Positions 1-11,901 of a DNA stretch of 64,000 nt are shown one piece after another (positions within the stretch are counted from its first letter, which is position 1; the number at the start of each line of letters is the position of its first letter). Made by a program: the position numbers and the translations under genes. The notes beneath the pieces are model-generated. The model had not been told where the DNA came from. It made no database searches and was given only the letters and a program-made list of their open reading frames with translations. Origin of the DNA: Bidens hawaiensis (lineage: Eukaryota > Streptophyta > Magnoliopsida > Asterales > Asteraceae); the NCBI GenBank assembly GCA_021521415.1, contig JAIQDT010001942.1, positions 363,369 through 427,368 of the forward strand. Direction: 5' to 3'.

Positions 1-2012
1 TAATAAATGATAAGTGGTAAATGCGTAAACCAATCTATGTGGTAATAATCAATCAAACCTTAACAAACCAAAATCAAGTATATTCGTGTGCCAATGAATC
101 GTTGCCAAGCGAGTCGGGCATTGATTACAACGACTAGATTGTCGGTTTACCTTCGCCAAGCGAATCGGGCTCCGGTTACTAAGACGGTCGTATGATCATA
201 CTAATGAGAACCCTATACAAAAGGGGATATGTTGGACCTCTCCGAAACGTTATCAAATAAACAATTAAACATGTAGCAATTAGCAAATAACATTCAACTG
301 ATATTCACACAATAATTATGTTTGCGATTTTTGAGTATATATATAGAATAGAAAATAAGAGTAAGTACGCATATGTCTCCAAAACGTTAGAAAACAGTGT
401 ATAAAAAGGGGGAAAGATCAAGCTCACATGATCGAGTAAGCCAAACGGGAATGATTACGACAAGAACGATAATCACACTCTTCGAGAATTACCGACGAGG
501 ATCTTAATTAAATAATGATATAAGTGAATTATAAATGATATAATATGTATAATGGATTTGGGATTTCGATGTGATTTGAGTTACAATTATGATTTGTATG
601 TTATGGATTGAACGACTTATCTCTACGAATTATTGTTATTATTTAATTATAAGAACCATTGTTTGTTATAAAAATCGGGTTTACGTACAATTAATTTGAA
701 TAAACATAAGTTAAGATATATTATAATAATAAACGTCTAAATATATAATTATCGTAAAATTTATATCTCGGACTTCTTAACGAAAGCCGGTGGTAAAAAT
801 ATATTAGCGTATTTAATATGTTTATTATAACTTTGTTTAATACATATCTAGTAAATATGAGCGAATCTATAAAGACGTCTATTGCAACGAGACACATCAA
901 TCTTAATGTCGGGTTTTAATAAAATAATATTGTTTCATTATTAATAATATATATATATATATACACACACGCATATTTACACGAAAACATGTATCGAGAC
1001 AAGTTGACACGAAACGTTAAATTTTATGATGTCGGTTTAAAGAAAATATTGTTTAATTGATATTTAATATTAATTATAACATATTATAAATAATTAAAAA
1101 CAAGTTTAAACAATGAAAATAAAATAAAAACAACAAAAAGAGGCTGTTGGGTCTCGTACCTGCGACCTTTAGCCAGAACAAACACGAGCACACACACACT
1201 AGCCAACTGGGCTAGGGTGTCAGCTGCTTTAAGTTTGTAAACGTTTTTATATATACAGACATAGAAACAACCCAAATTAATTCAAGAACCCTAGATCTGC
1301 AATCGTCCAATTCATTCAGTGTTTACGCAATTAATATTAGGGATTATGTTATACGTGATTAGACGAACTCTACCATATAAGCTATTACCTGATGCGATGT
1401 TAAACGCTGATCCAATTGAAATCGACAGAGCCGGCCAAGAAATCGACGAACAGGGTATGAACAGACAATGGAAATCCAATTAACCAAAAGGGTTTGGTTT
1501 GTGCTGCGTCTAGAGGGGTGTAGACGAAATTAATTGTATTATTATTAACTCAGAATATATAATTGATTTTTAGGTTTAGTCGGTTTGTTCATAAATCAAT
1601 TCGTATCGTATTTGATCTTTGTTCTTAATTAGTGATGATGGCTAGGCCGATTATAGCAAGGAGAATAAAAAACACTATCCAATTCATAATTTACATCGAT
1701 AATTGAGGCTCAAGCAATCTAAACGGGTCACGGATTTGGATATCCGGTTCATGGGTTACGGGTTGGGTATGGGTATTCAAGATATTCATCAAAATTGCAG
1801 TTTAGTCCTTCGAAATTGGTTGTGGATACAATAAAGGGTTAAAGTTTTAGTTTTGGGTGAAAAGTGTATATTTCCCAAAGTTATTTATATAATAAATAAA
1901 TATAAATTATATATAAATTCTTTGATAAACGTGGTACTTTTTATTGTTAAAATTTCCCGAACGGTTCGGGTAATAAGTATAAGTTCGTACGTTGAAAACC
2001 CGAGTTGTTACA
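1..2012 (-). mobile_element. LTR of a Ty3/gypsy-type element, cut by the left window edge
   Basis: Read on the minus strand, this block begins at 2012 with TGTAACAACTCGGG. That closely resembles the start of the chromovirus LTR at 36531 (TGTAACATCTCGGG). The matching other end is not in the window, so it is a partial LTR or solo LTR. No open coding sequence is seen. A tRNA-like stretch lies at about 1140-1215 and a short (TA)n tract at about 947-962. The assignment rests mainly on the terminal sequence and its likeness to the other LTRs here, so it is tentative. Confidence 0.45.
1140..1215 (-). repeat. tRNA-like sequence inside the LTR
   Basis: On the minus strand there is a stretch like a tRNA A box (CCCAGTTGGCTAG), followed about 40 nt later by a B-box-like GGTCGCAGGTACGAGACCC. 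No convincing acceptor stem forms, so this is not called a tRNA gene. It is more likely a tRNA-derived piece carried by the repeat. Confidence 0.3.
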
Positions 2013-2299
2013 AGTATACACTTGCTAGATAAAAAAACAAAACAAATTCACATATGTAATTTGTACATATATGTATCATCATGAATGTGTTCAATTATTT
2101 TAGCTGAAAAACTAAACTTTTGGATATACATACATGAGATTCTTGCTGTGTATAATATAAACATACCAAACAATTTTTAAGTTTATAACTCCTACTAATT
2201 ATGCATATAAGTACCTAAAGCTAACTTATTATACACACATGTACAAATAAAAAACACTGCTTACTGTACACATATGTATATCATAAAAGGAAAATATAC
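2013..2299. other. AT-rich intergenic stretch
   Basis: No gene, inverted repeat or recognisable element was seen here. Confidence 0.4.
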
Positions 2300-3627
2300 C
2301 TTTAATGGTAGTTTTGTAATAATATGCCATATGCACAATCGATGGATCAATTTGTCCAGCACACTATGAACAGCTTGCTTCATTGAAGGGTCTTGACCCG
2401 TTAAACAAAAGTGGGCTGCTTGACATATGTGTTGAGAAACATTTGAAGAATCCAAGTCTATAACTCAACAGTTTCATTACACAACAACCCAACACCAAAA
2501 ACTGTGCACTTCTTGTGGTTGATTAATACCAGTGAATGAAACGAAGATCATATCCTACCAACAAAAAAAAATCAATGTTTCACTATTTACAAAAGAAATA
2601 TTATATTGCATTAATGCAATAAATAACTTACATGTTGGTGTTGAACGTTCATTGAATTTATCAACCACGCCTTTCGTATATCTCTACCAAAATTATTGTA
2701 ATTTGTTAGTGTATCTTTCAGATTATGATGACAGCCCTTTAATGCCACATGAAGCTTGAACACTTTGGTTGGCCCGACACATACCAAACGGCAATTGGAA
2801 GTAAACACTTTTGTTGCGAAGTCTAGTTTTCTTCTTTTCTTAGTCAAATGGTGGGAAGAAAGAGGTCCATAATTGTGTTCCTCTGCAAAACCATATATCC
2901 CATAATCAGAGGAAACTTTTATAACCCTAACTTTTATGAATGCTTTGCAATTAGTTACTTTGAAGTTCACGCAATGGGAACTAGAGGTTGAAGAAATGTC
3001 AACGTAGTCATCATCTTGATCCTTAGGTTTATTAGCTTTCGAACACAAGATGTGCATGGTTTTAATTATACCTTTATGCTTCTTAGTGGTACCCAAACGA
3101 GTGCAAAACCCAGCCATTTGAGCATACTCCTCATACATAACAACTTCATCCAATATACGAAACTTAGCTCCATTATAAGATTTGAGTTCAGGAGAAACAA
3201 ACGAAATCCAAGACCTCTCTCCATTCGGTAATTCATATACAATACTTGATATGGATTCTTCACAAACAAATTAACATGAAAAAACAAATAAAATAATAAC
3301 TGTTATATATCTAAAAAAATAATGATAATTGTCTATTAATGGTATATTAATGTACATGACGTACATGAAACTATTTTAAAAAATATATATCAAACATTAA
3401 ATTATTCTTAAAATATACATACGTGTACATACATATACAATGTGTCATTAAAATCAATTCAGAAAGTTAACATATATCAAAATTTATTCTTAATATATGC
3501 ATATGTGTACATACATGCTATTAAAAAAACAATTAAACATAAGCAATGGAAATTATGATTTACCTTGTTTAAAGCAGTTTATTTCTTCAATCGAGTGAGA
3601 TGTAGATCCGGTAATTGAAACATCCAT
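2300..3627 (-). pseudogene. FAR1-related / MULE-derived gene, decayed
   Basis: Exon 1 is 3627-3564 (start MDVSITGS) and splices GT-AG to 3257. Exon 2 reads through a FAR1-type DNA-binding domain: LDEVVMYEEYAQMAGF, then K-G-I-I-K..ILC, then HNYGPLSS..TKKRRKLD. It ends at a good donor (GTAAGTT) near 2633. A third exon begins near 2556 after a pyrimidine-rich tract and AG. It encodes pieces of a MULE transposase (FVSFTGIN, then TVFGVGLLCNET, then DPSMKQAV, then HRLCIWHI), but these lie in different frames with an in-frame stop. The segment that normally carries the FWAD...FGDVVSFDAT part of the catalytic core is missing. Family members of this type are transposase-derived transcription factors or live MULE transposases. 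This copy looks inactive. Confidence 0.75.
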
Positions 3628-4311
3628 TATTAACTTCTAAAATCTATCAAATCTAGCACCTAATTAAACGATTAGAGTTAAACGATCAAAATATGTTGAC
3701 GTATCAAATCTAAAACCTAAAATCTATCAAATCTAGCACCTACAATCAGAAAAAACAAACAATTTGGGATTTTGAACAAGTAACAATTGATGTATCAAAT
3801 CTGTAACCTAAATCACCAAAAATTGAATTTGTTTTGAAGACTACCTTATTAGAATTGAACCGTGAAGGAGATAATACAAACCCTAGATACTTCGATAATA
3901 TATTATGTATACATTATTATGTATTATAGTTACTAGATCATTGTCAATGTAATGCGTAAGTTATATTGTTTAAGATCATTTGTTGTTTTTGAGACCTCGC
4001 CTTTCTTTATTTCAACTCATTTCGCACATTGCAGTGACACTTCTAGAGTTCTGGATCTAACACCGGCATCATGTCACCTTCTGATGGTTTACTTGCTATT
4101 ACAAATTGATATAGACTCTAGAAAAATCAAATTCAGCCCGACTATATAAGACCCGCCTCGCCTCATTTGGTTGAAGCAACAAATGACATCATGCCATGCA
4201 ACACGATCAGAAAACATGCATTGGGTTCAGTCGAGCACCCACAAACATTTAAGAACCACTAAGAACTGTTTTTATCAATAAATACACTATAATTGCTACT
4301 TTAATAACTCA

Positions 4312-4356
<45 letters not shown>

Positions 4357-5149
4357 GTTCATTGTATAACTAAGTTATTGTAAAAACAAAAATAATAAAC
4401 TTAAATCATTTGATTTTTTATCAATGCATCATTTTTCTTTCTTTAAAAAGTTTACTTATTACATTCAATACATATGTTAATTACATAGATAATAAAACAA
4501 ATTTAGTGGCACAACTGGCCCATGTAGTTTGATTATATTGCATTTTGGCTCCTACGAATGAAAACTACAAAACTTAATCTGCAGACATATATGAGCGGAT
4601 TGCACATTTAGTGAAAAACGGCCCCATGCCATCCACGTGAGGGCATATTTGTCATTATATATATTTTCTCTTATATTTAATTGCATGTTTGGCCTGAAGG
4701 AAAGAAAAAGTTGCAAACATTTGTGCAATTAACTCTCTCTTATATGTATCCCTTTAATACACAAATACCCATATTGTAAGCTTTGCAGTTAGGGATTCTA
4801 ATTTGTAAAAGCATAGAAGAACTAATGGTCACATGGTTGGAAAATATAATGTTACATGTTAGAAGAAAAATGGAATTTGAAATGAAAGGATGGCAACCTT
4901 TTGAGGTTGTTTCTAACTCGAAGTGGAAAGGGACGTTACCATTATTCAAGATTTGGGCGGTCGATTGTTATCAAATTGATAACGAATTATTCAACAAATA
5001 CTACTAAGCCCAATAAATCCAAAAGACTATGGTAACAAATAATTGGGTAGCTACAAGAGTGTCTATAATTATCATGTACCTAGCTTTTATTTTTTGGCTT
5101 ACGATTATATTTAAAGCTTATTTTCTATTTAATAAGCTCTTTTTAAGTG
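3628..5149. other. AT-rich intergenic stretch with a (TA)n tract
   Basis: A (TA)n microsatellite occupies about 4315-4352. Short reading frames at 3952-4149 and 4783-5007 have no recognisable domain and no upstream signals. I see no gene here. Confidence 0.4.
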
Positions 5150-5154
5150 TTTGG

Positions 5155-5642
5155 TGTAAGACTTCGAACCCCAGGAACCCCACAGTTGGTAATCATTCAA
5201 AACACTCGTAAAAATAATTAAACTTAAAAACAATTCTTTTCATTAAAATAAGCATCACAGAGTATAATTCGGCGGAAAACGTATATAATAAAATAAGTTC
5301 CCAAAACCCGGGAATTTTGCCCAAAACCAACTTAATTATCTTTAATAAAAATTTTTAAAAGGAAATGTTTAATAATAAAGTCTTCAAATCCCGTATGCCC
5401 TTCACCGTCTAAGTAGCTTCGTGCACGTCCAAGCGATAAGGCATCATCTTCCTAACCTGAAACTCACACTAACATGCACACGAAGTTAGCTTAAGCTGAG
5501 TGAGTTCAAGTTTTAAATAAGTAACAAAAGTCTTAATAATCATTCTAACGGTATTAAAACTGTAAACGGAATTACATCAGTTAGGTCATCACATCTAATA
5601 AATAATCATCCTTACGTATGAACATCTCTATACGTACATTCC

Positions 5643-5697
<55 letters not shown>

Positions 5698-5830
5698 CAT
5701 TCAATAATAACATTCAGGGCCGAGAAAACGTACAACCCAAACACGTAACATTCATCGCATGCAAACACAAAGTAGGCATACGCAACATTCAGTAGTCGAG
5801 ACGACTATAACATTCGCCAAATATTGGCCA

Positions 5831-5870
<40 letters not shown>

Positions 5871-7753
5871 CACACATTCTATAACATTCCAAGGCCTACC
5901 AATACTAGCAAGCGTATGCAAAATAGTTTAAAACATTTCATCAAGCAAAATCGCTTAGGTGTGCATGCTAGCCCAAAACTTAAAAAGAGTTAAACGGGGC
6001 ATCAAGAACTCACCTGACACAAGACGCAGATTCACCACGAGCTAGAGAATCCCTAAGAAATCCCAAAACTCAAACACCTGTCGGTTTACATTCAATCAAT
6101 ACTAATGACATCAAGATGACTCGTTTATCCTACGAGACGTTCTAACATGGTTCGAGTTACCTAAACCCTCGACCTCATCAAACTTAATCACAACAGCCCC
6201 CGAGGTCTCACATTCACCAAAACGACCCTTAGGTACTCCCGGGAGTAAAGAATTCCCAATTTGCCCCCGGGAGCACTAGGTGATACTAACACGCGCGTTT
6301 AGGAGTCGTTTGGGCCGTTAACATCCAACTCAGCCCCGTGTGGACCCCATTATGATAAAATCACAGCCAACAAGTCCACACGACGCCACACGAGTCAAAT
6401 GGGTCGGTAACCCGCAAGTACAATGCACCAACTATTCAATAAACACAATTGCGCGTTGTACCGACCCGTTTGAGTAACCGACAACCAATTCAGCCCCATA
6501 ACTTATAAAAATGAATTTTGAACAGCCCGTACATCAAACCAAGTGTCCCCGAGCTGAATTGGTCGTTAATCACTTCAACCCTCGCGTTAAACGCGCCAAA
6601 CTACAATTCTAGACAACCAAACATAACAATCAAACTACAACTAGTTGATCAACTTAACGAACACCTATGAACATGATCTTTAAGTATGATATACGGGACA
6701 TGCCTAGGAAGATTTTGGTGCAAAAACTCACTTCAAACAGCCCCGACAAGAACACAATTGAACATCCACCGGTTAAGCCTAAAACGAACTTATCGATCAA
6801 TAACGAGTAAAACGTGTAGATTTTAGCATGCGAAGATGCATTTAATTACATAGGATAACCTTTAAAATAAATTATTAAATTTTTACCAGACTTTAATAAA
6901 TGTCTTAGGTTTATAAAAATATTTTTATTATATTTTTTTATTGGACACAAAAATTATAAAAATTCCTCCAACACAGCAAGGTACGTGCAGCTATTTCAGT
7001 GCGTAACAAAATGGTTTTATTTTTATAAAATTCATTACCGAACCAAATTAAACGATTTCAATTGGGTTTGGTTCCTAACTCAAAATACTAACTTCCAGAA
7101 GTGGAACCAACCAATTCGAACCTGTCGAAAAAAGGTTATGACGTAGGGAAGACAGACCAGAATCCGTCATCCCGCATCAGCTTTGACACTCGATTTTATA
7201 AATTCATAAAAACCATTCAAATCTCGTCCAAAAATTACGTATTATACCTTTCTGGAAACTAGACTCAAAGTAGAACATCATGGAATCAAGAATTAATCAA
7301 AAACAATGGATTATCATCGCGTTACAGACCCTACAATAAACATATACGAATCTGTCAGCAAACTGTTATCATCAAAACTCGACCTTAACGACCAATAAGC
7401 GCGTTAATATGTTCAATTAAGGTGGAAAAGACATGGGGAATCATAAAACTGACCTTGAATTGAAGTTTTTACGGTTGAAACACGGCTGGACAGAAGAAAT
7501 TCGAGCAGGGGGGGTCTTGGCTGCGATCGGCGCTGAATAGCATTAGGGTTAGGTTTTTTTTATATATTATGATATAAAATATATTACACCCTAGACCTCC
7601 AGTATGAAGTGTGTAGCAACTTGGGGAGAAAGTTAAGTGATTATAACGTACCGGGGGTGACGAGAAGGATCCCGAGAAACGTCGAATAAATCTCGAGAAT
7701 TATACATACTCTACAAGCTTTAATTCTTGAAACCGGAATTAGCGGGCGTTACA
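5155..7753 (-). mobile_element. Solo LTR, 2.6 kb, with 5-bp target duplication TTTGG
   Basis: On the plus strand the block starts TGTAAGACTTCG and ends GGGCGTTACA. Reversed, this is a TGTAACGCCCG...TTACA LTR. The flanking 5-mers are identical: TTTGG at 5150-5154 and TTTGG at 7754-7758. There is no coding sequence inside, which fits a solo LTR left by recombination between two LTRs. (TA)n tracts lie at about 5646-5695 and 5838-5862. The TGTAAC start groups it with the other LTRs in this window, but its body is not obviously the same family. Confidence 0.75.
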
Positions 7754-7848
7754 TTTGGATTAGTTTATATTATACAAGTTGATAATAAGTTGTTAAATTC
7801 AAAAATCTTTAATTTGTTACATAAATAAGTTGCTCCGATAATTATTAA

Positions 7849-8380
7849 GAAAATTTGAAATAAATAATCACACCTTTTGTGTATTGGCTGATAATAATCT
7901 CACCTTTAAAAATCACTAGCAACGGTCCCACCTTTTAACTATTTTTGTCTCACTGGTCCTCCGTTAAAAAATACTTAATGTCGTTATGTTTTTTCCCTAG
8001 TTTCAAACCGATGTTTTAGGGCTTTTGATCGGAAGAATGATATGAGTCGACTGATTAAAACTTATCTCGAAACGGTGATTTAAATGACTTGATTTTTGTT
8101 AATTGGAAATTCAAGCACCCGAATTGAAACATTGTTTCGTCGTTTGGATCACCATTTCGAGATAAGTTTTACATCAGTCGACTCGTATCCTTCTTCCGAT
8201 CAAAAGCCCTAAAACATCTATTTGAAACTAGGAAAAAAACTTAACGACGTTAAGTATTTTTTAACGAAGGACCATTGTGACAAAAATAGTTGAAAGGTGG
8301 GACCATTGGTAGTGATTTTTGAAGGTGGGATTATTATCGGCCAATACACAAAATGTGAGATTATTTATTTCCAAGTTTCC
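7849..8380. mobile_element. Fold-back element of Mutator (MULE) type
   Basis: Nearly the whole 532 bp is one inverted repeat with arms of roughly 230 bp. The left arm begins GAAAATTTGAAATAAATAATC. The right arm, reversed, begins GGAAACTTGGAAATAAATAA. Matching inner parts include GTGTATTGGC and the AGTCGACT region. The element is flanked by TAATTATTAA at 7839-7848 and 8381-8390, that is a 9-10 bp target duplication, which points to the Mutator superfamily. No reading frame of note is present, so it must be moved by a transposase from elsewhere. Its transcript would fold into a long hairpin. Confidence 0.8.
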
Positions 8381-8390
8381 TAATTATTAA

Positions 8391-8777
8391 TCCATCACCA
8401 TTTGAGAACAAATGATTAACTTACACACTTACACAACTAAATTCTTCATATAAGCTAAAAAACCATCTTCAAGTAAGCTTATTCAAATTAGCTTATATAA
8501 GCTTATATGCATAAGATTAAAAAGCTAAAACAAGCACTAAATTAAGCTTATTTTGTGTAAAAAAAGCTAAAAAATGCTATAAGCCAGCTTAAAAAATCTA
8601 GGTCAAACACCCCCTAAAAGATTGAAAAGCTTTTTTTTTTTAATATAAAAGAGTGTCTAAAATTTTAAATATTTTTTTATATAAGAGGTTAACATATACA
8701 TTAAATTATCATGTACCTACTAAAACCATACATAGTGAGTGTTAAACAACTGTCACCTCATCTTTAGCCAGATCCGG
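8391..8777. other. Intergenic stretch
   Basis: Only AT-rich sequence with no recognisable feature. Confidence 0.35.
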
Positions 8778-10250
8778 CCCAATGTCACACTCCGACTTAG
8801 GGCTTAGGCGTGACACTCGTAGTTGATACTGTTTTGAAAATATATCAGAGTTGTGGGTTATTAGCGGAAGTCTTTGATTATAATAAAATATTAATTTATT
8901 TTAAAAATCTCTTGGATAATAAATATCCAAGTATTTTGGGTTTACAAACCTTGTTTATTCTTGTTTACAATATTTCATTTATTTAAAAACTAAGCCATCT
9001 TCATCTACGAGCATCTATCTTCATGAATGACTCTAATTTCTTGCTATCTGTGCTATACTTGTTTTCCTGTAATGTGGGGGAAAAATACGTCAGCGATATG
9101 CTGGTGAATCGTTGACTCTGAAAACATTTGACTGACAAGATAGTTTTGGGAAAAACTTAGCAAAAATGTCTCTTATTTCTGGGAGCTTGTGCCACTGCCA
9201 TACACACACAATTATGGTTCTCCAATAACTGTTGCCCATTGGAGAACTTTCGTTATGTCTGTTACCCTGCGGCCACGTAGCCTTGATTGAAAGGTTAACA
9301 GATATGTTTGAATCCAGACACATGTGTACTCAGTCTGAGTTGCTTTTATTATCTACCTTGTGACTTAGGGATCACGTAATCCCTTTAAATTTAGAGATCA
9401 CGTAATCTAATATTTGACTGACTGTTTAAGATAAACAACCCGTTTGATCTGATTATAAAAGGTTTAACGTATTCACCTGTGATTGTGATTATCTTTTCTG
9501 AATGATGTGGTGATCTCCTTTGAAAACCCTTGTGAATGATTGATGATTGATCTATAATAAAATAAGTTTATATAAATACCCGGATCGTGTCTTGATCCAG
9601 CTACAGACCTTTAGTCTGGTATCGATAGCTTTAAACCTTGACTGATCATTTGTTTGAATAAAATATTTAGACCCGTGGTCTTTTCATTTTGTTTACAAAT
9701 CATGAATTAAGTTTCTTCTTCATGAAGAAACATCTATTGATAGGTTTCTTCGTCAAGAAGGAACATTGAATTGACTATAACCCTGGTATGTAAAATCATA
9801 CGTTTCTTAATTATGAAGAAATTTACTATATCTGTTTGTATGTAAAAGCTTATGTTTCTTAATTATGAAGAAACATTATTTTAACTGTAACCTTTGCATA
9901 TAGTTATGATCAAGGTTTTGGGCTATACCCCTGACTATGGTCTTATCCATATAATATAATAATAAAATAATATTTGGGCAAAACCCCTACCTTAATATGT
10001 ACCCGGTAATGTTAATATTAATGTGGAATGGAAGCTTGATTGGCAAAACTTCGCTCCTACTCGCTTATCTGTTCTACGGTTTGTTAAAACTTCGATACTT
10101 GCACGAATTTCAAGAAAACGGAACCTCAGAACCTCGTCTTGTTGCGAAAATAATCCTTCGGAACGTCGGGAGATTCTTGGCACGTACTCCTAGGTTACTA
10201 GGTGAGAATGAGAGGGAAATGGGATAAATGGGGATTGTACCCGTAGCTGC

Positions 10251-10260
10251 CCTTTTATAG
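10251..10260 (-). promoter_or_regulatory. TATA box of the solo LTR
   Basis: CTATAAAAGG on the minus strand. The same box occurs in the same context in the LTRs at 33913 and 36531, just downstream of the palindrome array, so it probably marks the LTR promoter. Confidence 0.65.
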
Positions 10261-10276
10261 GCGAATTTTGGAGACC

Positions 10277-10507
10277 GTCGCGTAGCGCGATGGTCTTTTC
10301 CCAAGGCCATCGCGTAGCGCGACGCTGCAATTCCCCTGAAGCTGCCACGTGGTTGGCCACGTGTCCCTGGTTTGCTTAATGGGGTATCGCGTAGCGCGAT
10401 GCCCCTTTATTCTGGGTCGTCGCGTAGCGCGGCGCCCCCTTTTTTTCTGGTTTCTTGGGAATCATCATCGCGTCTCTTTTACATCTGCCCATCGCGTAGC
10501 GCGATGG
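10277..10507. repeat. Array of GC-rich palindromes with G-boxes in the LTR U3
   Basis: Near-perfect palindromes of the form ATCGCGTAGCGCGAT lie at 10277-10293, 10308-10324, 10386-10402, 10417-10434 and 10490-10507, with a partial unit at 10466. Two CACGTG G-boxes lie between them at 10346 and 10358. The array sits just upstream of the minus-strand TATA box. The same arrangement recurs in two other LTRs here, so it was kept through copying. Confidence 0.8.
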
Positions 10508-10608
10508 TTCTGGAAAACCAAATTTTTTATTTTACACCCCCTTTAGTTCTAGAAATGTCATTTTTAGCCCAAATTTTGAATGGGGTATTCTCGAGATGTT
10601 ACACCCAA

Positions 10609-11178
10609 TGGGAGGGCGAGGAGGGCAACGGACCCAGGCCCACTCTCCCGAAGGCCATAATGGTTAAAAAAAATAAACATTATTTGTTATATACACTTTT
10701 GTTTTAACAAAAAAGGCTACAAAATGATTCTTTGGCTAAATGAAAAGTGTTCCTGACTATGGAAACAAAGGTCATGGGTTCGATTCCCATAATTAGTGTT
10801 CTTTTTTTTTATGTCGAAAAAACCTTCATTTTATATGTTATTGTAGTAACATTTTATTATTAATTGTTTGTTTTGGGCTTTTGAAAGACAGCTTTATTGG
10901 TAAAATTATAAAATTATCTATTAAATAATTGAAAACACGATTTTAGAGGTCCGTTTTTTTACTCGTTCCAGACCCCAAAATTTTAAAGGGTTCTCGAAAA
11001 CAGCCATGTCCTTAGGGAATAGGAAGGTTTGGCATGTGGACTATTCATTTTACCTCCCAGTCAATGCTCCTTTAAAATTTAACAAAAAGAAGATTTAAAA
11101 AATAATTATTTTTTTTTGTTAAACCATTGTGGATCACGGTGTTTGAGGAAAAAGTTGGTGAATATTCATAATCCTTCC

Positions 11179-11180
<2 letters not shown>
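10609..11180. other. Intergenic stretch with a tRNA-like sequence
   Basis: About 10728-10800 resembles a tRNA body: an A-box-like TGGCTAAATG, an anticodon-arm-like GTTCC..GGAAAC and a T-arm ATGGG-TTCGATT-CCCAT. The acceptor arms do not pair, so it is a tRNA relic or SINE head. Nothing else is recognised. Confidence 0.35.
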
Positions 11181-11230
<50 letters not shown>

Positions 11231-11232
<2 letters not shown>

Positions 11233-11558
11233 ATTTCAAATGAGAACTCCTTTGAGTTTTAAGAACTCGGAAGAACTCAGTGTAACGATTTTGTTTTTCG
11301 AATTTTTTTTACATATGCGTAATATATGTAGGTTACATAAACGTAAAAAAATTACATAATTTTTTACCATCGAATCGACTTTTTACACATGTGTAACGGA
11401 CGTAAAAGTTTGTGTAATTAGTTACATCTTTATTATCTCTCCTACTTTGACTTTTTTGCCAGATTTAATCTTAACCACATATTTCAATCCATTTAATTAA
11501 ATGTGTGGCTTAAAATGGAGTTCTTAAGTTCTTAAAACTTAACATGGTTCTCAAAAAA

Positions 11559-11566
<8 letters not shown>
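11231..11566 (+). mobile_element. (TA)n-embedded MITE, family A copy 1
   Basis: A 336-bp block starts GGATTTCAAATGAGAAC and ends TTCTCAAAAAATCTCTCTC. Long (TA)n runs lie on both sides (about 11182-11230 and 11567-11619). The ends are imperfect inverted repeats around AGTTTTAAGAACTC. Related copies are at 15767-16102 (also 336 bp) and, inverted, at 60365-60689. It has no coding capacity. Confidence 0.75.
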
Positions 11567-11619
<53 letters not shown>

Positions 11620-11620
<1 letters not shown>

Positions 11621-11901
11621 TAGCTGGGTGCCCAAGCGATGCTGCGGCGTCAGCAATTTGCAACGCTATACTCGTTTATGTTGATTTATCAATCATCTCG
11701 TGATATATTATATAGTACTTTTGTTAGTTTTGTTAGTCGTGCAATATTTTACAAAAGTTCATAATATTAATTGTTTTTATTAGTTATTAACGTTTTCAAG
11801 TTAATGGCATCAATGTGGATATCTATTTCATAAGCATTGCACGGTTTTCATATAAAACAAATTTAACTAGTCTCCCACTCCTGCATTATATATAGTATAG
11901 A
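11620..11901 (-). mobile_element. Possible short non-autonomous Helitron
   Basis: On the minus strand the left edge would be a CTAG-T 3' end preceded by a weak hairpin (CTGGG..CCCAAG on the plus strand). The right edge reads TCTATACTATATATAATGC on the minus strand, which is like a Helitron 5' end. No target duplication is expected for this class. The hairpin is poor, so this is tentative. Confidence 0.35.

Larger units (their letters stand above)
8783..10603 (-). mobile_element. Solo LTR of a chromovirus-type retrotransposon, target duplication CCCAA
   Basis: The block reads TGTCACACTCC...GAGATGTTACA on the plus strand, so the LTR is on the minus strand (TGTAACATCTCGAGAATA...GGAGTGTGACA). 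It is flanked by CCCAA at 8778-8782 and 10604-10608. Its length (1821 bp), both ends, the TATA box and the GC-rich palindromes match the LTR at 36531-38344 (1814 bp), so the two belong to one family. No internal region remains. Repeated hairpins of the form GTTTCTT..AAGAAAC lie at about 9711-9874. Confidence 0.85.

Noticed and set aside
10277..10507. Regularly spaced palindromes resembling a CRISPR array
   Set aside because: Spacing is irregular, the units are LTR-internal and recur in sister LTRs, and the genome is a plant nuclear genome.
10728..10800. Functional tRNA gene
   Set aside because: The T arm pairs but the acceptor arms do not, and the D arm is poor.
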